Positions 24,673 to 32,834 of a DNA stretch of 64,000 bases are shown piece by piece (within the stretch, counting starts at the first letter, position 1; each line of letters begins with the position of its first letter). The stretch spans positions 284,464 to 348,463 of the forward strand of contig CAVYBR010000004.1 in NCBI GenBank assembly GCA_963766765.1, given 5' to 3'. Under the pieces are notes generated by a model that saw only the letters and a program-made list of their open reading frames with translations, did no database searches and had not been told where the DNA came from. The translations under genes were made by a program, and so were the position numbers. Origin of the DNA: JACCQS01 sp963766765. GTDB taxonomy: Bacteria; Actinomycetota; Actinomycetes; Mycobacteriales; Geodermatophilaceae.

Positions 24673-25296
24673 TCAGACCGCGCCGAACTGGCGATCTCCG
24701 GCATCTCCGAGCCCCGGCACAATGTAGGCCGAATCGTTCAAGCCCTCGTCGATGCTGGCGGTGAACACCCGCAGTGGCATGCCGGTGCCCTCCAGCCGGG
24801 TCAGGCCCTCCGGTGCCGCAAGTGTGCACAAGACGGTGATCTCCTCCGCGCCGCGCTCCAGCAGCAGGCGGCAGCAGTGCTCCAACGAACCCCCGGTGGC
24901 CAGCATCGGGTCGAGCACGAACACCGGACGGCCGGCCAGCGACGCAGGCAGCGAGGACATGTACGCGACCGGTTCGAAGGTCTCCTCGTCCCTGGCCAAG
25001 CCGACAAAGCCCATGGTCGCCTCGGGTAGCAGGCCGAACGCCGCATCCGCCATCCCCAGACCGGCACGCAGGACGGGCACGAGTACCGGCGGCGTACTGA
25101 CCCTCGTGCCCATCGTCGGACCCACCGGCGTCGTGATCGGATACTCCTCGACCGGGAGGTCGCGGGTGGCCTCGAACAGCAGCATGACGGTGAGTTCGGC
25201 CAGGGCAGCGCGGAACGTTGCGCTGTCGGTCACCTCATCGCGCATGGTGGTCAAGCGGGCACGGGCGAGCGGATGATCAACCACGGTGGTCTGCAC
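24673..25296 (-). CDS. upp: uracil phosphoribosyltransferase
   Basis: A 207-residue type I phosphoribosyltransferase. It starts MQTTVVDHPLARARLTTMRD and has the family strings LLFEATRDLPVEEYPITTP, VPVLRAGLGMADA, the PRPP-binding FVLDPMLATGGSLEHC and the C-terminal uracil-binding region ending YIVPGLGDAGDRQFGA. It makes UMP from uracil and PRPP. In this window it would capture the uracil released by cytidine deaminase plus pyrimidine phosphorylase. It converges with the phosphohexomutase gene across the 42-bp repeat array, and is divergent from deoC with an 87-bp spacer. Confidence 0.97.
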   Translation of the reverse strand: MQTTVVDHPLARARLTTMRDEVTDSATFRAALAELTVMLLFEATRDLPVEEYPITTPVGPTMGTRVSTPPVLVPVLRAGLGMADAAFGLLPEATMGFVGLARDEETFEPVAYMSSLPASLAGRPVFVLDPMLATGGSLEHCCRLLLERGAEEITVLCTLAAPEGLTRLEGTGMPLRVFTASIDEGLNDSAYIVPGLGDAGDRQFGAV

Positions 25297-25383
25297 GAGG
25301 AGTCACCGTAGTGCCCTGGCCGGGTCACTTCGATGGTTTACGAATTCGGTCACGCGTGCCAGTGACGCCTAGACTCGCTATCC

Positions 25384-26364
25384 ATGGCTGCCCCGACCCT
25401 CATCAGCGCTGACGTTCCGGCGCGGGTCCCACCCGCCTACCTCGATGCCACGCGGGACAACGCGTCGCTGCGCGCCTTCCTGCACGGCCTCCCCGGCGTG
25501 GATCAGGTCGGCGCCGAGGCGCGCGTAGCGACCCTTGGCACCCGATCCATCAAGACGACCGCAAAAGCGTGGGCGATCGATACCGCCATCGGGATGATCG
25601 ACCTGACCACGCTCGAGGGTGCCGACACCCCGGGCAAGGTCGCGTCGCTCTGCGCGAAGGCGCACCACCCCGATCCGAGCGATCCGGCCTGTCCGTCCAC
25701 CGCGGCGGTCTGCGTGTACGGCGACCTCGTTCCGTACGCCGTCACGGCGCTGAAAGGCACCGGTATTCACATCGCGGCAGTAGCCACCGCCTTTCCCAGC
25801 GGGCGGGCCAGCCGCGAAGTCAAGATCGCCGACGTGCAGGACGCGGTCGCGGCCGGAGCCGACGAGATCGACATGGTGATCGACCGCGGCGCCTTCCTGT
25901 CCGGGCGCTACCACGAGGTCTTCGACGAGATCGTCGCCGTCAAGCAGGCCTGCGGGGCCGCCCATCTCAAAGTCATCCTCGAGACCGGTGAACTCGTCAC
26001 GTACGACAACGTCCGGCGCGCCTCCTGGCTGGCGATGCTGGCCGGCTGTGACTTCATCAAGACCTCGACCGGCAAGGTCTCCCCAGCCGCCACGCTGCCG
26101 GTCACCCTCGTGATGCTCGAGGCGGTCCGTGACTTCGCCGAGGCCACCGGACGACGGATCGGCATGAAGCCGGCCGGGGGCATCCGGACGAGCAAGGACG
26201 CCATCAAATACCTCGTCTTGATCAACGAGACCACCGGGCCGGAGTGGCTCACTCCGAATCTCTTCCGCTTCGGCGCATCCAGCCTGCTCAACGACTTGCT
26301 GCTGCAGCGGCACAAGCTCAAGACCGGGCATTACTCCGGCCCCGACTACGTCACCATCGACTAG
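25384..26364 (+). CDS. deoC: deoxyribose-phosphate aldolase
   Basis: A 326-residue class I aldolase, of the longer actinobacterial type. Active-site strings are MIDLTTLEGADTPGKV (early Asp/Lys region), VCVYGDLVP, EIDMVIDRGAFLSG, LKVILETGEL and DFIKTSTGKVSPAAT with the Schiff-base Lys, then MKPAGGIRTSKDA. It cleaves 2-deoxyribose 5-phosphate to glyceraldehyde 3-phosphate and acetaldehyde. The next gene, 18 bp downstream, is an aldehyde dehydrogenase that could oxidise the acetaldehyde. Together with PNP, deoA and the mutase it completes a deoxynucleoside catabolic route. Confidence 0.96.
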   Translation: MAAPTLISADVPARVPPAYLDATRDNASLRAFLHGLPGVDQVGAEARVATLGTRSIKTTAKAWAIDTAIGMIDLTTLEGADTPGKVASLCAKAHHPDPSDPACPSTAAVCVYGDLVPYAVTALKGTGIHIAAVATAFPSGRASREVKIADVQDAVAAGADEIDMVIDRGAFLSGRYHEVFDEIVAVKQACGAAHLKVILETGELVTYDNVRRASWLAMLAGCDFIKTSTGKVSPAATLPVTLVMLEAVRDFAEATGRRIGMKPAGGIRTSKDAIKYLVLINETTGPEWLTPNLFRFGASSLLNDLLLQRHKLKTGHYSGPDYVTID

Positions 26365-26382
26365 AGCGAGGCGACCGACACG

Positions 26383-27858
26383 ATGAGTTCCTCCCCACCG
26401 AAGGCCGCGGTCGGCTTCGAGTACGCCCCCGCCCCGGAGTCCCGCTCGATCGTCGATCTGAAGCCCTCGTACGGACTGTTCATCAACGGCGAATTCGTCG
26501 ACGGCCACGGCACCAGCTTCAAGTCGATCAGCCCCTCCACCGAGGAAGTGCTCGCCGAGGTCGCCGCCGCGGATGCGACGGACGTCGATACGGCGGTACG
26601 CGCGGCCCGCCAGGCCTACAACCGGACCTGGTCGCGGATGGCGCCCGCCGAACGGGGGAAGTACCTGTTCCGGATCGCGCGCATCGTGCAGGAGCGGTCC
26701 CGCGAACTGGCCGTGCTGGAGTCGCTGGACAACGGCAAGCCGATCCGCGAGTCACGCGATGTCGATGTTCCGTTGATGGCGGCGCACTTCTTCTACTACG
26801 CCGGCTGGGCGGACAAGCTCTCCTACGCCGGGCTGGGACCGAACCCGAAACCGCTGGGCGTCGCTGCCCAGGTCATTCCGTGGAACTTCCCGCTCCTGAT
26901 GATGGCCTGGAAGATCGCACCCGCTCTGGCCGCGGGAAACACCGTCGTCCTCAAGCCGGCCGAGACGACGCCGCTGACCGCGTTGCTCTTCGCAGAGATC
27001 TGCCAGCAGGCCGACCTTCCGCCGGGTGTCGTCAACATCATCACCGGGGCCGGAGATACCGGCCGCGCGCTGGTCGAACACCCGGACGTCGACAAGATCG
27101 CCTTCACCGGATCGACTGAGGTCGGCCGGCAGATCGCGATCAGTGCCGCGGGCACCCGCAAGAAGCTGACGCTGGAGCTGGGCGGCAAGGCGGCCAACAT
27201 CATCTTCGACGACGCCCCGATCGACCAGGCCGTCGAGGGGATCGTGAACGGGATCTTCTTCAACCAGGGACACGTCTGCTGCGCCGGCTCCCGGCTGCTG
27301 GTTCAGGAGTCCGTGGCCGAGGAGGTCGTTGCCTCCCTGCGCCGTCGGCTGAAGACGCTGCGCGTCGGTGACCCGCTGGACAAGAACACCGATGTCGGCG
27401 CGATCAACTCCGCCGAACAACTGGAGCGCATCCGAGAACTATCGGACATCGGCGAGGCAGAGGGTGCAGTACGGTGGTCACCCCCCTGTGAACTACCAGA
27501 TCGCGGATTCTGGTTCCCACCAACGATCTTCACCGACGTCTCCCCCGCGCACCGCATCGCCCGTGACGAGATTTTCGGCCCAGTCCTCTCGATCCTCACC
27601 TTCCGTACCCCCGACGAGGCGGTCGCCAAGGCGAACAACACCCCGTACGGCCTGTCCGCTGGGGTGTGGAGCGACAAGGGTTCCCGGATCCTCGCCATCG
27701 CCAACAAGCTGCGGGCCGGTGTGGTGTGGGCGAACACGTTCAACCGGTTCGACCCGACAAGCCCGTTCGGTGGGTACAAGGAGTCCGGTTACGGCCGCGA
27801 GGGTGGGCGGCACGGCCTGGCCGCGTACCTGTCCAGCAACGAAGGTGAGTCGGCATGA
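26383..27858 (+). CDS. NAD(P)-dependent aldehyde dehydrogenase
   Basis: A 491-residue ALDH-superfamily enzyme. The Rossmann segment has IPWNFPLLMMAWKIAPALAAGN with TVVLKPAETTP, and FTGSTEVGRQI follows. ELGGKAANIIF carries the general-base Glu265, and NQGHVCCAGSRL carries the nucleophile Cys299. C-terminal motifs include EIFGPVLSILTF and the FDPTSPFGGYKESGYGREGG tail. It starts 18 bp after deoC and overlaps the next gene by ATGA, giving a deoC-ALDH-ALDH2 operon. The likely job is oxidation of acetaldehyde from the DeoC reaction; that is inferred from position, as the family is promiscuous. Confidence 0.93.
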   Translation: MSSSPPKAAVGFEYAPAPESRSIVDLKPSYGLFINGEFVDGHGTSFKSISPSTEEVLAEVAAADATDVDTAVRAARQAYNRTWSRMAPAERGKYLFRIARIVQERSRELAVLESLDNGKPIRESRDVDVPLMAAHFFYYAGWADKLSYAGLGPNPKPLGVAAQVIPWNFPLLMMAWKIAPALAAGNTVVLKPAETTPLTALLFAEICQQADLPPGVVNIITGAGDTGRALVEHPDVDKIAFTGSTEVGRQIAISAAGTRKKLTLELGGKAANIIFDDAPIDQAVEGIVNGIFFNQGHVCCAGSRLLVQESVAEEVVASLRRRLKTLRVGDPLDKNTDVGAINSAEQLERIRELSDIGEAEGAVRWSPPCELPDRGFWFPPTIFTDVSPAHRIARDEIFGPVLSILTFRTPDEAVAKANNTPYGLSAGVWSDKGSRILAIANKLRAGVVWANTFNRFDPTSPFGGYKESGYGREGGRHGLAAYLSSNEGESA

Positions 27859-28763
27859 GCCCGAGGCTGGACGTGCGCAAGACGTACAAGCTCTATATCG
27901 GCGGCAAGTTCCCGCGGTCTGAGTCCGGGCGCTCGTACGTGGTCACCGATGCCAAGGGCAAGTTCCTCGCCAACGCGGCGCGGGGCTCACGCAAGGACGC
28001 CCGCGATGCGGTCGTGGCTGCCCGGTCTGCCTTCGGCGGCTGGTCGGAGATGACGGCGTACAACCGGGGACAGGTCCTCTACCGGGTGGCCGAGGTGATG
28101 GAGGGCCGCGCTGAGCAGTTCGCCGCCGAAGTCGCCGCGGGTGAGGGATTGCGGCTGTCCCAGGCCCGCGACGTCGTCTCCGCCGCAGTTGACCGCTGGG
28201 TCTGGTATGCGGGCTGGACCGACAAGCTTGCCCAGGTTGTCGGCGGAACGAATCCAGTTGCCGGGCCGTACTTCGACTTCTCCATCCCCGAGCCCACCGG
28301 GGTTGTGACAGTTCTTGCGCCGCAGGAATCTTCGCTGTTGGGGCTGGTCAGTGTGCTCGCCCCGGTGTTGGCAGGTGGCAACGTCGTGGTCGCCGTCTCG
28401 TCGGAACGGCGACCCCTTCCGGCCATCACGCTGGCCGAAGCATTTGCTACTTCTGACGTTCCTGGCGGAGTCGTGAACATGCTGACCGGCAGCGCCGCCG
28501 AGATCGGGCCGTGGCTGGCCGACCATGCTGACGTCAATGCGATCGACCTCACCGGAACCGTCGGGGCAACCGAGGACCGGGAGGCAGATGCCGAGTTGGC
28601 CCGCGACCTCGAGGCGAAAGCGGCAGGAACGCTGAAGCGGGTGAGGCGTCCCCCGGCGTTCGGAGCACAGCGCGGTAGTCCAGACTGGTCCGCCGAACCG
28701 GGACTGTCCCGGATGACGGCGTTCTTGGAGACCAAGACCGTCTGGCACCCGATCGGAGTCTGA
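27855..28763 (+). CDS. short ALDH-family protein lacking the catalytic Cys/Glu
   Basis: A 302-residue protein homologous to the N-terminal NAD-binding half of ALDH: KLYIGGKFPRSESGRSY, the SAFGGWSEMTAYNRGQVLYRVAEVM helix, IPEPTGVVTVLAPQESSLLG (where active enzymes have a PWNFP-like loop) and VPGGVVNMLTGS. After about residue 240 it departs from the ALDH fold. The segments that would carry the catalytic Glu and Cys are absent, and it ends with a tail unique to this type (PGLSRMTAFLETKTVWHPIGV region). There is no frameshift or internal stop, and I recall the same short partner after deoC-ALDH in other actinobacteria, so it is likely a real non-catalytic or regulatory partner rather than debris. 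Confidence 0.82.
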   Translation: MSPRLDVRKTYKLYIGGKFPRSESGRSYVVTDAKGKFLANAARGSRKDARDAVVAARSAFGGWSEMTAYNRGQVLYRVAEVMEGRAEQFAAEVAAGEGLRLSQARDVVSAAVDRWVWYAGWTDKLAQVVGGTNPVAGPYFDFSIPEPTGVVTVLAPQESSLLGLVSVLAPVLAGGNVVVAVSSERRPLPAITLAEAFATSDVPGGVVNMLTGSAAEIGPWLADHADVNAIDLTGTVGATEDREADAELARDLEAKAAGTLKRVRRPPAFGAQRGSPDWSAEPGLSRMTAFLETKTVWHPIGV

Positions 28764-28773
28764 CCTCACCGCC

Positions 28774-30141
28774 ATGGCCGCACCCTCCATCGTTCCGATC
28801 GCGCTCACCATCGACGATCGCACCGGCTACACCCTGTGGGCACCGCCTTGGGAAGAGGACGGCGAGCAGTGGCAGGCCTTCCTCGGCGCCGAGGGCCGGC
28901 TGCACCTGTTCTCGTCCGAACGCGAGCTGGCCGCCTACAGTCGGACGGCCACCGAGCACGATCTGGACGATCACCCGGTCTGGCCGGTGGTGGCCTCGCT
29001 ACCTCCCCGGGACCTGACACCCGACGACGATCACCGCTACGACCTCGACGGGTTGTACGAGTTGGTCGCTGAGGACCCTGACCGCTGGTCGGTCGGCGAA
29101 GTGGCCGACACCATCGACATCGTCAGCCGGATCGCCGAATGCTGTTCGGCGACAAGGATTGTGCGCGACCTGGAGAAGGTCCCCGAGATCGGGCTGCTGA
29201 CGATGGGCGCCGACGCGTTCGTCGGCCGCGAGGGTGAAAACTCCTGGACGGCCGTCGGCAGAGCCGTCGACGAACACTGGGAGAACGTGCTGACCGGCCT
29301 GGGCAAGCGGATCCGCTGGCCGAAGGTGGACGTTGCAGTGCTGGCAGCTGAGGAGAAAGAGCTGGCAGCCCAAGAGGCAGCCAGGACCGGAAAGGTCGCC
29401 GAGGAACGCACCAAGCGCCGCAGCGCCGGCGGCAAGCTCGGCCGCGAAGTCGAGGATGCCGACCGCCGGGCCCTGGAATCCGAGGATGACGATCTCCTGG
29501 TCGAGGAACCGGTGACCGGCACGGCAGTCATCCAATTGCCAAGCACCGCTTGGGAGGCCGACGCCGCCGAGGTCGACGAGGCAACCGAGTTCTGGGAATC
29601 CGTAGGGATCCTTCCGGTCGAGGTCATCCTCCCCGAAGGCGGCGGGCTCACCCTGCGCTGCTATGTCGACGACGCACCCCGCTTCCTGGGCACCAAGGGA
29701 CGGGTGGAGCTGTTCCGTTCCGCCGACGGGCTGGGCACGTTCATTCGCAGCAAGACCCCGCATGACCTACGCGAAATCGCGACGTGGGCCGATGTCGTCG
29801 ACAGCGATGTGCCAGCACTGCCGGCCGAAGAGGACCGCTACGACCTCGCCGAAATCTCCGAATTGTTCGGGCACGCAGCCAGCGGCGACGTTCACCGTCC
29901 CGTGGCCTCTGACTTCGACTACTCGAGATTGGCACACGCCTTCGAGGGCATTCTCGACATCGCCGAATACGCGGACCTGGATGGCGTCGACGACCTCATC
30001 CGTCCGGGCACACCGCTGGGCTCCGCGTTGGTCGAGAGTCAGCGCGGCACGTCCCTGGCTCAGATAGACACCGAAGCGCTGGCGGCCGCCTGGGTGGATC
30101 TCGTGAACGAGGTGAGCGGCGTCGTCCGCTGGCACGACTGA
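28774..30141 (+). CDS. conserved actinobacterial protein with two copies of one domain (sometimes labelled primosomal)
   Basis: A 455-residue acidic protein of unknown function. An N-terminal copy (about 5-125) and a C-terminal copy (about 280-410) share the same pattern: a beta-rich start (TLWAPPWEEDGEQWQAFLG against TLRCYVDDAPRFLG), GRLHLFSS against GRVELFRS, TATEHDLDDHPVW against SKTPHDLREIATW and RYDLDGLYEL against RYDLAEISEL. A charged Lys/Glu-rich linker (about 190-250) joins them. There is no signal peptide or membrane segment. I recall similar proteins annotated as primosomal in actinobacteria without good evidence; I would not assign a function. It follows the ALDH pair by 10 bp, so it may belong to that operon. 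Confidence 0.72.
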   Translation: MAAPSIVPIALTIDDRTGYTLWAPPWEEDGEQWQAFLGAEGRLHLFSSERELAAYSRTATEHDLDDHPVWPVVASLPPRDLTPDDDHRYDLDGLYELVAEDPDRWSVGEVADTIDIVSRIAECCSATRIVRDLEKVPEIGLLTMGADAFVGREGENSWTAVGRAVDEHWENVLTGLGKRIRWPKVDVAVLAAEEKELAAQEAARTGKVAEERTKRRSAGGKLGREVEDADRRALESEDDDLLVEEPVTGTAVIQLPSTAWEADAAEVDEATEFWESVGILPVEVILPEGGGLTLRCYVDDAPRFLGTKGRVELFRSADGLGTFIRSKTPHDLREIATWADVVDSDVPALPAEEDRYDLAEISELFGHAASGDVHRPVASDFDYSRLAHAFEGILDIAEYADLDGVDDLIRPGTPLGSALVESQRGTSLAQIDTEALAAAWVDLVNEVSGVVRWHD

Positions 30142-30183
30142 GCGCTGCTCCGGTGACGAAGCAGTTCCGGCTCGACCTTCGCG

Positions 30184-31287
30184 CTAGCTCGCGTCGATCA
30201 GCCTGGCGTATGCCGGTTTGATGACGTCGTTGATGAGCGCCAGGCGCTGGTCGAAGGGGATGAACGCGGACTTCATCGCATTGACGGTCAGCCATTGCAG
30301 GTCCGCCCAGCCATACCCGAAGGCTGACGCCAGCGCCGTCATCTCTGACGTCATGGTGCAGTCGCTCATCAACCGGTTGTCGGTGTTGACGGTGACCCGA
30401 AACATCAAGCGGCGCAACAATCCGATCGGGTGCTTAGCAATGCTCGGCGCTGCACCAGTCTGGACGTTGGACGACGGGCACATCTCCAGCGGGATGCGCT
30501 TGTCCCGCACATAGCCCGCGAGCCTGCCCAGTGTTGCCGCACCGTCACCGCCCACGGTGATGTCGTCCATGATTCGCACGCCGTGACCGAGGCGATCGGC
30601 GCCGCACCACTGCAGCGCCTCCCAGATCGAGGGCAGCCCAAAGGCTTCCCCGGCATGGATGGTGAAGTGGCCATTGTCCCGCCGCATGTATTCGAAAGCG
30701 TCCAAATGCCTGGTCGGCGGAAAGCCGGCCTCGGCACCGGCAATGTCGAATCCGACCACGCCCATATCCCGGTAGGCGATTGCCAGTTCCGCAATCTCAC
30801 GGGATCGCGCGGCATGCCGCATGGCGGTCAGCAGCACCCCGATCCTGATCGGCCGCCCCCCAGGAGCGACGGTCGTTGACTGCGCCGCGCCCTCGGCGAA
30901 ACCGGCGAGGACGGCATCGACCACTTCGGTGAGCTCGAGACCCTGCGCCACATGCAGCTCCGGCGCGAACCGGACTTCGGCATAGACGACCCCATCGGCA
31001 GCAAGATCCAGGGCGCACTCAGCCGCTACCCGCGACAGGGCGGCAGGGGTTTGCATCACCCCCACCGTGTGTACGAAGGTTTCCAGGTAGCGCTCGAGTG
31101 AGCCGGAATCCGCCGCCGTACGAAACCAGGTGGCCAATTCCGCGGGATCGGTGGCCGGAAGGTCTGCGTACCCGACGTCCGCGGCGAGTTCGGCCACCGT
31201 CTCGGGCCGCACTCCGCCGTCGAGATGGTCGTGCAGCAACACCTTGGGTGCCCGGCGGATCGACTCCTCGTCGAGTGCAATCGTCAT
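30184..31287 (-). CDS. add: adenosine deaminase
   Basis: A 367-residue zinc deaminase. The ATG at 31287 was chosen; the frame continues upstream, but the family N-terminus RAPKVLLHDHLDGGVRPETV starts shortly after it. Metal and catalytic motifs are HDHLDG (two zinc His), FTIHAGEAFG with the catalytic His/Glu, RLGHGVRI, and VNTDNRLMSDCTM near the end, where the Asp ligand is expected. It converts (deoxy)adenosine to (deoxy)inosine, which the PNP at 22054 could then cleave. It converges with the duplicated-domain gene and is divergent from the alpha/beta hydrolase. Confidence 0.95.
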   Translation of the reverse strand: MTIALDEESIRRAPKVLLHDHLDGGVRPETVAELAADVGYADLPATDPAELATWFRTAADSGSLERYLETFVHTVGVMQTPAALSRVAAECALDLAADGVVYAEVRFAPELHVAQGLELTEVVDAVLAGFAEGAAQSTTVAPGGRPIRIGVLLTAMRHAARSREIAELAIAYRDMGVVGFDIAGAEAGFPPTRHLDAFEYMRRDNGHFTIHAGEAFGLPSIWEALQWCGADRLGHGVRIMDDITVGGDGAATLGRLAGYVRDKRIPLEMCPSSNVQTGAAPSIAKHPIGLLRRLMFRVTVNTDNRLMSDCTMTSEMTALASAFGYGWADLQWLTVNAMKSAFIPFDQRLALINDVIKPAYARLIDAS

Positions 31288-31358
31288 GCGCCTTACGCTA
31301 GCGCCCCACCACCGCTTGCCTCCTTGCTGCACGAGGTCTTCCCCGCGATGCTCCACCG

Positions 31359-32180
31359 ATGGCCGTGGACGCACAGCATGTCGAGGTCGCCGGACTGCGG
31401 ATCGGGTATCGCCGAGCAGGGCGCGGTGAGCCGCTGCTGCTGATCCATGGGGGCTTCGCCGACAGCCGGGATTGGCAGCGTCAGCTTGACGGCCTGTCGG
31501 ACGACTTCGACGTCATCGCCGTGGACTGCCTCGGATGTGGAGGGTCGGCCGATCCGCCGGCTGGGTTCACGCTGCGGGACTACGCCGACGTTGTGGCCGG
31601 GTTGCTGGCCGCGCTCGGAGTGGAGCATCCCCACGTGGGTGGCCTGTCATTCGGCTCGATATATGCGCTGGCGTTCTACCGGCACCATCCGCAGATCCCC
31701 CGCAGCCTGATCCTTGCCGGCGCGTACGCAGGGTGGGCGGGCTCGCTGCCGCCGGATGAAGTCCGCCGACGGATGCAGTGGGTCACCGACATCCTCGACC
31801 GACCGGTGGGCGAATGGGGTCCGGACTTCCTGGGGACCGTCTATGGCGCCGACGTACCCGCCGAGGTGCTCGAGGAGGCGATGGAAATGCTGCGCGACGT
31901 GCGTCCCGAGGGCTTCCGTCCCGTGACAGCCGCCTTCTTCGACGCCGATCTGCGCGACGTCCTGCCGCAGATCAGCGTCCCGACGTTGCTGCTGTACGGA
32001 GAACTGGATGAGCGTTCGCCGCTCTCGGTCGCGCGAGACCTCAATGCCCAGATCCACGGTTCGCGTCTCGTCGTCGTCCCGGGCGTCGGCCATGGCGTCA
32101 ACGCCGAAGCGCCGGCGCAGTTCAATGCCTCGGTGCGCGAGTTCCTCTCGGGCATCGGGCAGGCGTCAGACCCGGGGTGA
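31359..32180 (+). CDS. alpha/beta-fold hydrolase
   Basis: A 273-residue alpha/beta hydrolase. The oxyanion region is LLLIHGGFADSRDW, the nucleophile elbow VGGLSFGSIYAL carries Ser in GLSFGS, the acid is likely Asp in LLYGELDERSP, and the catalytic His is in VPGVGHGVNAEAP. This is the complete triad in the expected order. The substrate cannot be predicted; similar proteins act as esterases, haloperoxidase-like enzymes or epoxide hydrolases. It is divergent from add and overlaps the convergent response-regulator gene by 15 bp. Confidence 0.87.
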   Translation: MAVDAQHVEVAGLRIGYRRAGRGEPLLLIHGGFADSRDWQRQLDGLSDDFDVIAVDCLGCGGSADPPAGFTLRDYADVVAGLLAALGVEHPHVGGLSFGSIYALAFYRHHPQIPRSLILAGAYAGWAGSLPPDEVRRRMQWVTDILDRPVGEWGPDFLGTVYGADVPAEVLEEAMEMLRDVRPEGFRPVTAAFFDADLRDVLPQISVPTLLLYGELDERSPLSVARDLNAQIHGSRLVVVPGVGHGVNAEAPAQFNASVREFLSGIGQASDPG

Positions 32181-32834
32181 TGCGATGATTCCCAATGAGA
32201 TGGCTGTTGTGACCGCAGCGGTCCGGTCATCGACGCCGAGTTTGGTGAAGACGCGCAGGAGATGCGTCTTCACCGTGGCCTCGGCAATGAGCAGGGCCCG
32301 CCCGATCTGGCCGTTGGTCAGACCGCGAGCCACCAAGCCGAGCACGTCGATCTCCCGCGACGTCAGCGCCGAAGCATCGGCTCCGCGCATCCGGGAGACC
32401 AACTTGGCCGCCACCAGTGGCGACAGCACGGTCTCCCCGCGGGCCGCGGCACGGACCGCCTCGGCGAGCTCCTGCCGGGGTGCGTCCTTGAGGAGGTACC
32501 CGGTGGCACCCGCCTCGACCGCACGGAGGATGTCCGCGTCGGTGTCGTAGGTGGTCAAGATGACCACCCGGGGCGGCTCCTCGCCGGCGCGCAACGCACG
32601 GGTGGCCTCGACACCATCCAAGTCGGGCATGCGCAGGTCCATGAGGACCACGTGGGGCCGCAGCGCCGCGACCACGCCCAGGGCTTGCCGGCCGGTCCCG
32701 GCTTCGCCGACCACCTCGATGTCGGGCTCGCCGGCGAGCATGCCGACGATCCCGGCACGTACGACCGGGTGGTCGTCGACCAGGACCACTCGGATCGACG
32801 GTCCGACTTGCGGCTCGTCGCCTCCGGTAGTCAT
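32166..32834 (-). CDS. NarL/FixJ-type response regulator
   Basis: A 222-residue two-domain regulator. The receiver domain has IRVVLVDDHPVVRAGIVGML (acidic pocket), VVLMDLRMPDLDGVEA with the phospho-acceptor Asp and ILTTYDTDADILRAV. The C-terminal LuxR-type HTH reads ALTSREIDVLGLVARGLTNG followed by IAEATVKTHLLRVFTKLGV. It overlaps the histidine-kinase stop by 4 bp and forms a two-component pair with it. The adjacent ABC exporter in the same direction suggests the pair controls that exporter, as in other actinobacterial drug- or lipid-export loci; that is inference. Confidence 0.93.
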   Translation of the reverse strand: MTTGGDEPQVGPSIRVVLVDDHPVVRAGIVGMLAGEPDIEVVGEAGTGRQALGVVAALRPHVVLMDLRMPDLDGVEATRALRAGEEPPRVVILTTYDTDADILRAVEAGATGYLLKDAPRQELAEAVRAAARGETVLSPLVAAKLVSRMRGADASALTSREIDVLGLVARGLTNGQIGRALLIAEATVKTHLLRVFTKLGVDDRTAAVTTAISLGIIASPRV

